DNA from: JAZKFT01 sp965246935
Lineage (GTDB): Bacteria; Bacteroidota; Bacteroidia; Chitinophagales; Chitinophagaceae
Direction: 5' to 3'
Length of the DNA: 64,000 nucleotides
Assembly (NCBI GenBank): GCA_965246935.1
Contig: CBDFGC010000014.1
Span: forward strand, 62,001 to 126,000
The stretch's first letter is position 1. The number at the start of each line of letters is the position of its first letter. Of this stretch, positions 45,112 through 52,013 are shown in pieces. The position numbers and the translations under genes were made by a program. A model generated the notes under the pieces. The model was not told where the DNA came from. It searched no databases and was given only the letters and a program-made list of their open reading frames with translations.

Positions 45112-45522
45112 TCAGGAATTTATTTTTGATGTTCGGGCTATCATAGCCATCATCAGGTTTACGATAGCCGATCCCAGCATCAGCCATAGCCCTGCATCCA
45201 CTACCGGTATAAAGCCTGTATAGGCTGCTGAAAACATAAAATAACTTTTGATAGCATATGCAGCACATAAAGCGGTCAGTAACAGATTTGCCCGCTTGGC
45301 CCATAATTTTGGCAACAGGTGTAATACCAGACAAAGTGTTGCAAAAAAGTTCAATAAAATACCTGGTCTGCCATAGTAATTCTGCATTTTCCCACGGAAA
45401 AACACTTTCGTATCAAAGCCCGTAAAATATTTTTGAATATCAGGATAGTAAGCCCAATGCGTAAAACACGAAATAATTAAAACAGTACATGCCGCAACGC
45501 CAACCCATTTTTGCCAGTTCAT
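45112..45522 (-). CDS. Small four-helix-type integral membrane protein of unknown function
   Basis: A 136-residue protein. The start at 45522 (MNWQKWVGVAACTVLIISCF) is preferred over upstream codons that would run through the tRNA terminator. Hydrophobic segments at residues about 5-21, 50-66, 75-95 and 100-125 predict four membrane helices, with FTHWAYYPDIQKYFTGF between the first two. No family name is certain. It precedes T9SS copy 2 by 70 bases, and a decayed copy precedes T9SS copy 1. Confidence 0.78.
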   Translation of the reverse strand: MNWQKWVGVAACTVLIISCFTHWAYYPDIQKYFTGFDTKVFFRGKMQNYYGRPGILLNFFATLCLVLHLLPKLWAKRANLLLTALCAAYAIKSYFMFSAAYTGFIPVVDAGLWLMLGSAIVNLMMAMIARTSKINS

Positions 45523-45538
45523 AAGTAGTAAAATAAGA

Positions 45539-45570
45539 AAAGGCCGTTCCTTTTTTATGAAACGGCCTTT
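45539..45570 (-). terminator. Terminator after tRNA-Cys
   Basis: A perfect 10-bp stem AAAGGCCGTT (45539-45548) with AACGGCCTTT (45561-45570) and a 12-base loop. On the - strand it is followed by TTTCTTATTTTA. It separates the tRNA from the membrane-protein gene. Confidence 0.8.
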
Positions 45571-45579
45571 CGGATGATG

Positions 45580-45650
45580 AGGTACCAAACAGATTCGAAC
45601 TGTTGTAGAAGCTTTTGCAGAGCTTTGCCTAGCCACTCGGCCATGGTACC
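45580..45650 (-). tRNA. tRNA-Cys (anticodon GCA)
   Basis: On the - strand a 71-base cloverleaf: acceptor GGTACCA with TGGTACC, D-arm GGCCGAGTGGCTAGGC, anticodon stem AAGCT/AGCTT enclosing CTGCAAA (anticodon GCA), and T-arm ACAGTTCGAATCTGT. Discriminator base T, as expected for cysteine. CCA is not encoded. Confidence 0.94.
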
Positions 45651-45866
45651 CGATGGGCTGCAAACATAAAAAGAACAGGGCGAACGGAAAAAATTAGTTA
45701 TTCGTTTTTAAGCTGTCACATTCCATGTTTCCTGTGATACTGTTTGGACCATTAAAATCTTCTTTAAGTCTGATCCTGTTATTATTTAAACGGCTGCTAA
45801 TAAGTTTTTTGAGCATATAAATACAGGAACTTTAAACTTTGAATATTAAAAATTTAAACCTTGCCC

Positions 45867-46742
45867 ATGCAACGCATTGCCGAAAGCGAACTGATACTGA
45901 ACAGCCGCGGCGCCATTTACCACTTAGATTTGCTGCCGGAGGAACTATCCGAAACCATTATTACTGTGGGCGACCCCGACCGGGTACAACAGGTAAGCAA
46001 GCACTTTGACAGCGTAGAAGTAAACCGGCAGCACCGGGAATTCGTAACGCATACCGGCACACTGGGCAGCAAACGGATTAGTGTGGTAAGCACCGGTATC
46101 GGAACCGATAACATCGACATTGTATTGAACGAGCTGGATGCACTGGTAAACATTGACCTGGAAAGCCGTACAATAAAAAACGAACTGAAGCAGTTGAACA
46201 TTATCCGGCTGGGCACTACCGGTTCGTTGCAGGGCGATGTAGCAGTAGATGAACTGGTTGCCAGTACGCATGGTATCGGCATTGACAATCTGCTCAATTT
46301 TTACCGCCTCGATCAAACGGCAGAAGAAAAGGTATTACTGCAAAATTTTGTAACGCATACGCAGTTAAATTCGCAGGTAGCGCAACCTTACGTTACTGCC
46401 GGCAGTATGGCCTTACTCAAGCATTTTGTAGCAGATTTTCACCAGGGAATTACCGTTACCTGCCCAGGGTTCTATGGGCCACAGGGACGGGTACTAAGGT
46501 TAGGCCTGCGCCAGCCCGATTTAATCGATGCACTCACCCGGTTTCAGTTTGGGGCTCACCGCATTACCAACTTTGAAATGGAAACCGCCGGTATTTACGG
46601 ACTGGGAAAATTATTAGGCCATCACTGCCTGAGCCTGAGTGTGATTGTAGCTAACCGCATTACCAAAACTTTTTCAAAAGACAGCAGTGCTGCCGTAGAA
46701 CGGTTAATTGAAAAAGCACTGTCTGTTATAGTAGATTTATGA
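45867..46742 (+). CDS. Nucleoside phosphorylase (uridine phosphorylase family)
   Basis: A 291-residue PNP/UDP phosphorylase-family protein, probably acting on uridine or a purine nucleoside in salvage. The ATG at 45867 is used; a TTG two codons upstream is less likely. Motifs: ITVGDPDRVQQVSKHF (phosphate-binding glycine), VVSTGIGTDNIDIVLNEL, IIRLGTTGSLQGD, CPGFYGPQGRVLRLG and NFEMETAGIYGLGKLLGH (the EMETA nucleoside site). Length is typical of this family. The gene stands alone with a 170-bp gap to dapF. Confidence 0.92.
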   Translation: MQRIAESELILNSRGAIYHLDLLPEELSETIITVGDPDRVQQVSKHFDSVEVNRQHREFVTHTGTLGSKRISVVSTGIGTDNIDIVLNELDALVNIDLESRTIKNELKQLNIIRLGTTGSLQGDVAVDELVASTHGIGIDNLLNFYRLDQTAEEKVLLQNFVTHTQLNSQVAQPYVTAGSMALLKHFVADFHQGITVTCPGFYGPQGRVLRLGLRQPDLIDALTRFQFGAHRITNFEMETAGIYGLGKLLGHHCLSLSVIVANRITKTFSKDSSAAVERLIEKALSVIVDL

Positions 46743-46914
46743 TTTGTGAATGATGATTGGTGATTTGATTCTTTCAACAGTATGACTGATTCTTATCTTC
46801 GTTTTATTTCCATTTCTGTCATTGATACTTCACTTTTGTTATTATGCTTAGTTTCTTGTACGCTTGATCCTCACTATTTTGTTCCGTTGTTTCTTAAACC
46901 TTAAACCTTTGTAA

Positions 46915-47697
46915 ATGAAAAATACCCCATTCTTTAAATACCACGGTACCGGCAATGATTTTATTTTATTAGATAACAGGGCGGGAACTGTTCAGTTAGA
47001 TAAAAAAAGAGTAGCGGCTCTTTGCCACCGCCGCTTTGGTATTGGCGCCGATGGCCTGATACTACTGGAAAATGAACCTGGTTACGATTTTAAAATGGTT
47101 TACTATAACAGTGATGGCAATGAAGGCAGCATGTGTGGTAACGGTGGCCGTTGCCTGGTATTATTTGCACATCATTTAGGTATTTATAAAACGGACTATA
47201 CGTTTATGGCTACCGATGGGACACATATGGCTACTATTGAATATAATGGCTGGGTGCGGTTAAAAATGAATGATGTAAATGAAGTGGAAATGCATCAATC
47301 CTATGCTTTGCTGAATACCGGTTCTCCGCATTATGTAAAGTCGGTACATGACCTGCGGGCGTATTCTGTAAAAGATGAAGGATATGAGATCAGGTATAAC
47401 GAAAAATTCAGGAAACATGGCATCAATGTAAACTTTGTGGAAACGTTAGACCAGGATAGCATTTTTGTACGTACATACGAACGCGGCGTAGAAGATGAAA
47501 CGATGAGTTGTGGAACAGGCGTAACGGCAGCAGCATTATTGCAGGCCCACAATGATAATGGGTTTAACCATATTGATGTGCAAACGCAAGGAGGTAATTT
47601 GTATGTAGAATATGATAAAACGGGTGATGAAAGTTTTGAAAATATCTGGTTGTGCGGTCCGGCAGCAAAAGTATTTGAAGGAGAAATGGAAGTATAG
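46915..47697 (+). CDS. dapF: Diaminopimelate epimerase
   Basis: A 260-residue enzyme that interconverts LL- and meso-diaminopimelate in lysine and peptidoglycan synthesis. Both catalytic cysteines are present: MCGNGGRCLV (about residue 75) and MSCGTGVTAAAL (about residue 200). The N-terminal FFKYHGTGNDFILLDNR and RFGIGADGLILLE motifs are also typical. Length normal. Confidence 0.97.
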   Translation: MKNTPFFKYHGTGNDFILLDNRAGTVQLDKKRVAALCHRRFGIGADGLILLENEPGYDFKMVYYNSDGNEGSMCGNGGRCLVLFAHHLGIYKTDYTFMATDGTHMATIEYNGWVRLKMNDVNEVEMHQSYALLNTGSPHYVKSVHDLRAYSVKDEGYEIRYNEKFRKHGINVNFVETLDQDSIFVRTYERGVEDETMSCGTGVTAAALLQAHNDNGFNHIDVQTQGGNLYVEYDKTGDESFENIWLCGPAAKVFEGEMEV

Positions 47698-47920
47698 AAA
47701 GCATAAAAAAAAAGACAATTGGCAGGAATACAGAATGCAGAAAACAGCGGTTAGAAAGCAGCGTGCATGCTGTAGGGTGCAGGGCTTTTCGCTCCACGAT
47801 TGTTGATTATTTACCATGCAGAAAACACAAGATAATATGAATGATTTTAGTTATCCGGTAAAAGAAGAAATGTAAAATTCACATGGCTCCATAAACCAAT
47901 AAACCAATTAAAAAACAAAT

Positions 47921-48481
47921 ATGAAACTAATTACCACACTTTTTATTTTACTTACCCTGCAAGCGGCCGCTCAGCCGATAACTCAACTACCCACCGGTGC
48001 AGAAACGTTTTATAACAAAGCAATGCCGGTAATAAAGCCTGCTTATAAAAACCTGGTTATGCAAACGGCTTCAGGGCTAAGTGGTAAATCGGTAAATGTT
48101 GATAGCCTGATGAATGCTTTTCGTAATAATGCCATGCTTACGAGCCTGGCACAACCGGATGTTACCGCATTGGTAGAATTGGTGCTTACGCAGCAGGCAA
48201 AAGATGCAGAGGCAGCCCTGCAGACCGATATGCAATCCATGCAGGCGGTAACACAGATGCGACGGCAACAACGGGATATACCCAATGCAACACCTGCGCA
48301 AAAGGCAAAGCTTGATTCTATCAGGCAACTACAACAACGGAGCACAAATGCAATGATAGAGACACAAGCTAAACAATCTAAAACGGAACAGGATCGCAAT
48401 GCGGCCATGATGAAGTCGCTTGCTGCGCTGCTACAAAAGACCAGTAGCACCCAGGACAAGATTATTAATAATCTTAAATAG
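47921..48481 (+). CDS. Small secreted helical protein of unknown function
   Basis: A 186-residue exported protein with a Sec signal peptide (MKLITTLFILLTLQAAAQ). The mature part is strongly helical and rich in Gln, Ala, Met and Lys (TQMRRQQRDIPNATPAQKAK, QRSTNAMIETQAKQSKTEQD), suggesting a coiled-coil-forming periplasmic protein. No family recognised. A hairpin with a T-run at 48598-48630 probably ends its transcript. Confidence 0.75.
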   Translation: MKLITTLFILLTLQAAAQPITQLPTGAETFYNKAMPVIKPAYKNLVMQTASGLSGKSVNVDSLMNAFRNNAMLTSLAQPDVTALVELVLTQQAKDAEAALQTDMQSMQAVTQMRRQQRDIPNATPAQKAKLDSIRQLQQRSTNAMIETQAKQSKTEQDRNAAMMKSLAALLQKTSSTQDKIINNLK

Positions 48482-48597
48482 ACGATCAGGTGTTATACCA
48501 GATTCAATTAGTTATAGACTTCATCAAACTGTTTCGACGTGCATTCGCCTGTTGCCCGTTGTCTATAGCCTGTTTTGATTTGGTATTAGTGCACTAA

Positions 48598-48630
48598 AAA
48601 GGTGAAGCTTATGATAAAGTCTTCACCTTT
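48598..48630 (+). terminator. Terminator after the small secreted helical protein
   Basis: A 10-bp stem AAAGGTGAAG (48598-48607) with CTTCACCTTT (48621-48630) and a 13-base loop, 117 bases past the gene stop. It is symmetric and could also stop transcripts coming from the - strand ferredoxin gene. Confidence 0.65.
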
Positions 48631-48754
48631 GTTCCGGCAGGAAATATCACCCGCCACTACTTAAGGGTTTTATCCCTTGTAAACGAAACGAGGCGCTAAG
48701 CTAAAAGACCTGTTTGTAAATTGCAAGCTTTTTGAAAAATTTATTTTCGGACAG

Positions 48755-49105
48755 CTATATCTGGTGTAGCTTCTCTTTCTTCTTCATCAACTCTTCCACC
48801 ATTTCCCGGTACATTTCATCTGGTACGCAGGCATCGACGGGGCAAACCGCCGCACATTGTGGTTCATCGTGAAAACCCTGACATTCCGTGCATTTATCAG
48901 GTACAATATAGTAATAATTATTGTCAATAGGATAGTGCAGTGTGCCTGCATCCGTAACGATTCCATCCATTAATTGGTAGGTACCTTTTACGCTGGTTCC
49001 ATCTTTCATGGTCCATTCCATACCAGGCTCGTATATAGCACTGTTTGGGCATTCCGGTAAGCATTGATGACAAACAATGCACTCGTTGTTGATTTTTATA
49101 GCCAT
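48755..49105 (-). CDS. 2[4Fe-4S] ferredoxin, copy 1
   Basis: A 116-residue ferredoxin. The start at 49105 (MAIKINNECIVCHQC) is chosen to match its paralogue; an ATG seven codons upstream is unlikely. Cluster motifs: CIVCHQCLPECP (residues 9-20) and CTECQGFHDEPQCAAVCPVD (about residue 79), the second with the eight-residue loop typical of Bacteroidota and Alvin-type ferredoxins. It carries electrons in the cytoplasm. The paralogue lies at 49625-49972, with a 376-bp inverted-repeat element between them. Confidence 0.93.
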   Translation of the reverse strand: MAIKINNECIVCHQCLPECPNSAIYEPGMEWTMKDGTSVKGTYQLMDGIVTDAGTLHYPIDNNYYYIVPDKCTECQGFHDEPQCAAVCPVDACVPDEMYREMVEELMKKKEKLHQI

Positions 49106-49227
49106 AGGTTTCGATTTATGAAACAAAAAAGCTTTTTGGAATAAATAAAAGAACTGGGGTCCGTAAAAACAATAGTTTTTACAAACGTTTAAATCAAAGT
49201 CAAAACAGGAATTGTTTGAAATAGATG
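49106..49227 (-). other. Intergenic sequence before ferredoxin copy 1
   Basis: About 120 A/T-rich bases between the ferredoxin start and element C. No defined promoter boxes can be fixed. Since the next 376 bases are a mobile element, the promoter of this ferredoxin must lie here or inside the element. Confidence 0.3.
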
Positions 49228-49603
49228 CTGTTTAGTATTTTAACACTTGTTGAAAAATAGATACAAAATGTTATAGGATTGGTTTTATTTGCTGTAGGCA
49301 CATTCTGTTTGTAATAGCAGGCATACAGGTGATTTGGTGCTTTATGCCACGTAGTGATTATTTGTTTAGTCACCATATACCTGATTTGACAGCATTTGTT
49401 CAGCCACTAAACAACTTCCTGATTTATTATTTCAAATAAGACTTATTCCTTTACGTTAAAGTGATCAAACAGGTAGCCACTACGTGGCATCGTGGCGTTT
49501 TTAAAACCTTCATTGCTACAAACAGGTTGTACCTACGGCACAATAGGGCATTATACTTTGTTTATAAAGCCCGGCATACCTGTATTGTTAAAATACTAAA
49601 CAG
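49228..49603 (+). mobile_element. 376-bp nested-palindrome element (element C) with 18-bp perfect ends
   Basis: Perfect 18-bp terminal inverted repeats CTGTTTAGTATTTTAACA (49228-49245) and its complement at 49586-49603. No target duplication is apparent. Inside are GCTGTAGGCACATTCTGTTTGTAAT (about 49291) facing CTACAAACAGGTTGTACCTACGGCA (about 49516-49540), and TGCCACGTAGTG (49345-49356) facing GTAGCCACTACGTGGCA (49473-49489). These internal motifs are shared with element B. No coding capacity. Confidence 0.82.
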
Positions 49604-49624
49604 TTTTATTATTATCATCAATTG

Positions 49625-49972
49625 CTACAGGTGCAGTTTCTCCTTCTTCTCTAAAAGTTCATCTACGGTTTCCCGGTACATTTCGTCCGGTACACAGCAA
49701 TCAACGGGACAAACTGCCGCACACTGTGGCTCGTCATGAAAGCCCTGGCATTCGGTGCATTTATTTGGGGTAATATAATACGTGTCAACACTTCGGGGAT
49801 CGTTCTTTTTATTCGCATCTATCTGCGTGCCGTCCATCAGTGTTACCAGTCCTTTTACCGTGGTACCATCGGCCATTGCCCATTCCACACCGCCTTCGTA
49901 AATAGCGTTATTCGGGCATTCAGGTTCGCAGGCACCGCAGTTGATACATTCGTCTGTTATTTTAATAGCCAT
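49625..49972 (-). CDS. 2[4Fe-4S] ferredoxin, copy 2
   Basis: A 115-residue ferredoxin, paralogous to the one at 48755-49105: CINCGACEPECP (residues 9-20) and CTECQGFHDEPQCAAVCPVDCC, with the same C-terminal helix (EMYRETVDELLEKKEKLHL). Divergently arranged with an acyl-CoA reductase gene 117 bases away, the usual Bacteroidota neighbourhood. This is probably the ancestral copy. Confidence 0.94.
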   Translation of the reverse strand: MAIKITDECINCGACEPECPNNAIYEGGVEWAMADGTTVKGLVTLMDGTQIDANKKNDPRSVDTYYITPNKCTECQGFHDEPQCAAVCPVDCCVPDEMYRETVDELLEKKEKLHL

Positions 49973-50088
49973 AGCTTTATTTGTGATTTAAGATTCAGGA
50001 ATTAATTATTAGTTATCAGATTTGACTTTTGCTTATTGCCTTTTGCCCATTGCCTGTCCGTTAACTTCGCCCCAAAAGTAATCAGATC

Positions 50089-51090
50089 GTGAATATTGAA
50101 CAACGAATAAAACTGCTGGTTCACTTAGGCGGTTATATAGTAGATAATAGCCAGGCCTGGCAGGAATCAAAAATGCGGGCTTCGCAGGAAAACGGGTGGT
50201 TCATACCGGAGTATATTGACCGGGCAACGCAAAATATCAGTAACGCATTTCTACAAAAAGAAAAACTTGATGCCTGGGTTGCCCATTACCACTTACCGGA
50301 AGAAAATCCTTTACCTAAAAAGATCGGAATTGTAATGGCCGGCAATATTCCATTGGTTGGCTTCCACGATTTTTTATGCTGTTTTGTTACCGGTAACCAC
50401 ATCGCCGTCAAATCCTCCTCAAAGGACAATGTGTTGCTACGCCATCTGGTGGGCAAACTTTTTGAGTGGGCACCCGAAATAACAGATGAGATCAATTTTA
50501 GTGAACAGCTTAAAAACTGCGATGCTTATATTGCCACCGGCAGTAATAACACCAGCCGCTATTTTGAGTACTACTTTGCCAAATACCGGCACATCATCCG
50601 TAAAAACCGCACATCGGTAGCCCTGCTCGATGGTACGGAAATATATGATGAATTAATAGCGCTGGCAGATGACGTGATGTTGTACTTTGGCCTGGGATGC
50701 CGCAACGTAACACAGATTTATGTACCACAAGGATATGATTTTGTGCCGTTGCTGCAGGCGCTGGATAAATATGGCAGCATTAAAGATCATAACAAATACA
50801 AAAACAATTATGATTATAACCTGGCATTGCACCTGCTGAATAATCGATACTATATGACTAACGGAACGACGTTGCTGTCTGAACTGGATTCGCCTTTTTC
50901 CCCCATCAGCCAGTTGAACTATCAGTATTATACAAATGCCGGTGAAGTACTTCAAAAGTTGCAGCATTCAGCTGATGTGCAGGCAATCGTAGGGCATTAT
51001 GAAATTCCGTTCGGCCAGGCACAAACACCCACATTAATGGATTATGCCGATGGAATAGATACCATGCAATGGTTATTGCAGGAAGTATAA
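50089..51090 (+). CDS. LuxC-like acyl-CoA reductase family protein
   Basis: A 333-residue protein of the acyl-CoA reductase (LuxC) family as found in Bacteroidota. The start is GTG at 50089. Motifs: IGIVMAGNIPLVGFHDFLCCFVTGN (NAD-binding-type, residues about 77-101), HIAVKSSSKDN, AYIATGSNNTSRYFEYYF, and FGLGCRNVTQIYVPQG with the likely catalytic Cys (about residue 203). It would reduce an acyl-CoA to an aldehyde; the actual substrate is unknown. A ferredoxin is divergent upstream and may supply electrons or simply be a conserved neighbour. Confidence 0.88.
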   Translation: MNIEQRIKLLVHLGGYIVDNSQAWQESKMRASQENGWFIPEYIDRATQNISNAFLQKEKLDAWVAHYHLPEENPLPKKIGIVMAGNIPLVGFHDFLCCFVTGNHIAVKSSSKDNVLLRHLVGKLFEWAPEITDEINFSEQLKNCDAYIATGSNNTSRYFEYYFAKYRHIIRKNRTSVALLDGTEIYDELIALADDVMLYFGLGCRNVTQIYVPQGYDFVPLLQALDKYGSIKDHNKYKNNYDYNLALHLLNNRYYMTNGTTLLSELDSPFSPISQLNYQYYTNAGEVLQKLQHSADVQAIVGHYEIPFGQAQTPTLMDYADGIDTMQWLLQEV

Positions 51091-51130
51091 TACCAATGAT
51101 ATTTTGTTTTTACCAAACCAGCTTTAGCGT

Positions 51131-52003
51131 TTAGTCTACGTAATCAGCGGGTTTTTTGAGAAATTTGCTTTTGCAGGATTCCGAGCAAAACAAATAAGTT
51201 TTGCCTTTGTACACGGTGGTAATGTCTTTGCTACCAGTCATTTGGCATACCGGGTCAATCATGGCCTGAGCGGCTTTATCTTTAGCGTTCATTGGGTGGT
51301 TGCGGTCAAACTTCATCCCTTTAAACGGCACTGGCCATTTGTCCTCTTCATGCGGATTATATTGCAGCCCTCTGGCCACAAATTCAGCAGTAACATCGCC
51401 GCTGTACTTTTTCACCAGGTGCAAAGCGCCGTCTATTCCGGAACTGACACCGGAAGTGGTTACAATTTTTCCTTCATCTACAAACCGCACATCTTTTATC
51501 AACGTGATAGACGGGTATTGCTCCTGTAAATCATCGGCAACAAAATAGTGGGTCGTCACTTTGTGGTTTTCCAGCAAGCCGGCACCACCCAGTAAATAGG
51601 CTCCTGTACAAACCGACATGGTAACAGCAACACTGTCCTGGTATTTTTTTAAAAATCCGATCATCTGCACATCTTTTTTTAAGCTATCTATCACTTCCAT
51701 TGCTGCTCCCGGTATCACCAGTATATCCGGCCTTGGCATGGATGCCACCATATAAGTAGGTTGTAAAAACGGGCCGCTGCCCTGCGTTTGTACAGGCCCC
51801 TGCGTAAAGGCTATACTGTATACTTCGTACTTGCCACGGGTCATAGCGTTTGCCTTTATAAACACGTCGGTAGGGCCTGCAAAGTCTATTAGCTCCACAC
51901 CGGGGTAAAGCAGCACTGCCACCCGGAACTTTCTTGCTGTATCCTGCGCCTGCACAAAACCTGCCAGCAGAAACAAAAAAATCAGAAATACATTTTTTTT
52001 CAT
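51131..52003 (-). CDS. Exported DJ-1/PfpI-family protein fused to a YHS metal-binding domain
   Basis: A 290-residue protein with a Sec signal peptide (MKKNVFLIFLFLLAGFVQAQ). Residues about 25-225 are a DJ-1/PfpI/GATase1-like domain (VAVLLYPGVELIDFAGPTDVF, ILVIPGA, nucleophile-type Cys in TMSVCTGAYLLGGAGLL, VTTSGVSSGIDGALHLV), like AraC-associated or isonitrile-hydratase-like members. Residues about 245-290 are a YHS domain (DPVCQMTGSKDI, YLFCSESCKSKFLKKPADYV) that binds metals in other proteins. The gene begins 11 bases after the end of the TonB receptor gene, so they share a transcript. Confidence 0.88.
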   Translation of the reverse strand: MKKNVFLIFLFLLAGFVQAQDTARKFRVAVLLYPGVELIDFAGPTDVFIKANAMTRGKYEVYSIAFTQGPVQTQGSGPFLQPTYMVASMPRPDILVIPGAAMEVIDSLKKDVQMIGFLKKYQDSVAVTMSVCTGAYLLGGAGLLENHKVTTHYFVADDLQEQYPSITLIKDVRFVDEGKIVTTSGVSSGIDGALHLVKKYSGDVTAEFVARGLQYNPHEEDKWPVPFKGMKFDRNHPMNAKDKAAQAMIDPVCQMTGSKDITTVYKGKTYLFCSESCKSKFLKKPADYVD

Positions 52004-52013
52004 TTTCAGTATT

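Noticed and set aside
45861..45866. TTG start two codons upstream of the nucleoside phosphorylase
   Set aside because: The ATG at 45867 begins the typical N-terminus; the earlier codons add nothing.
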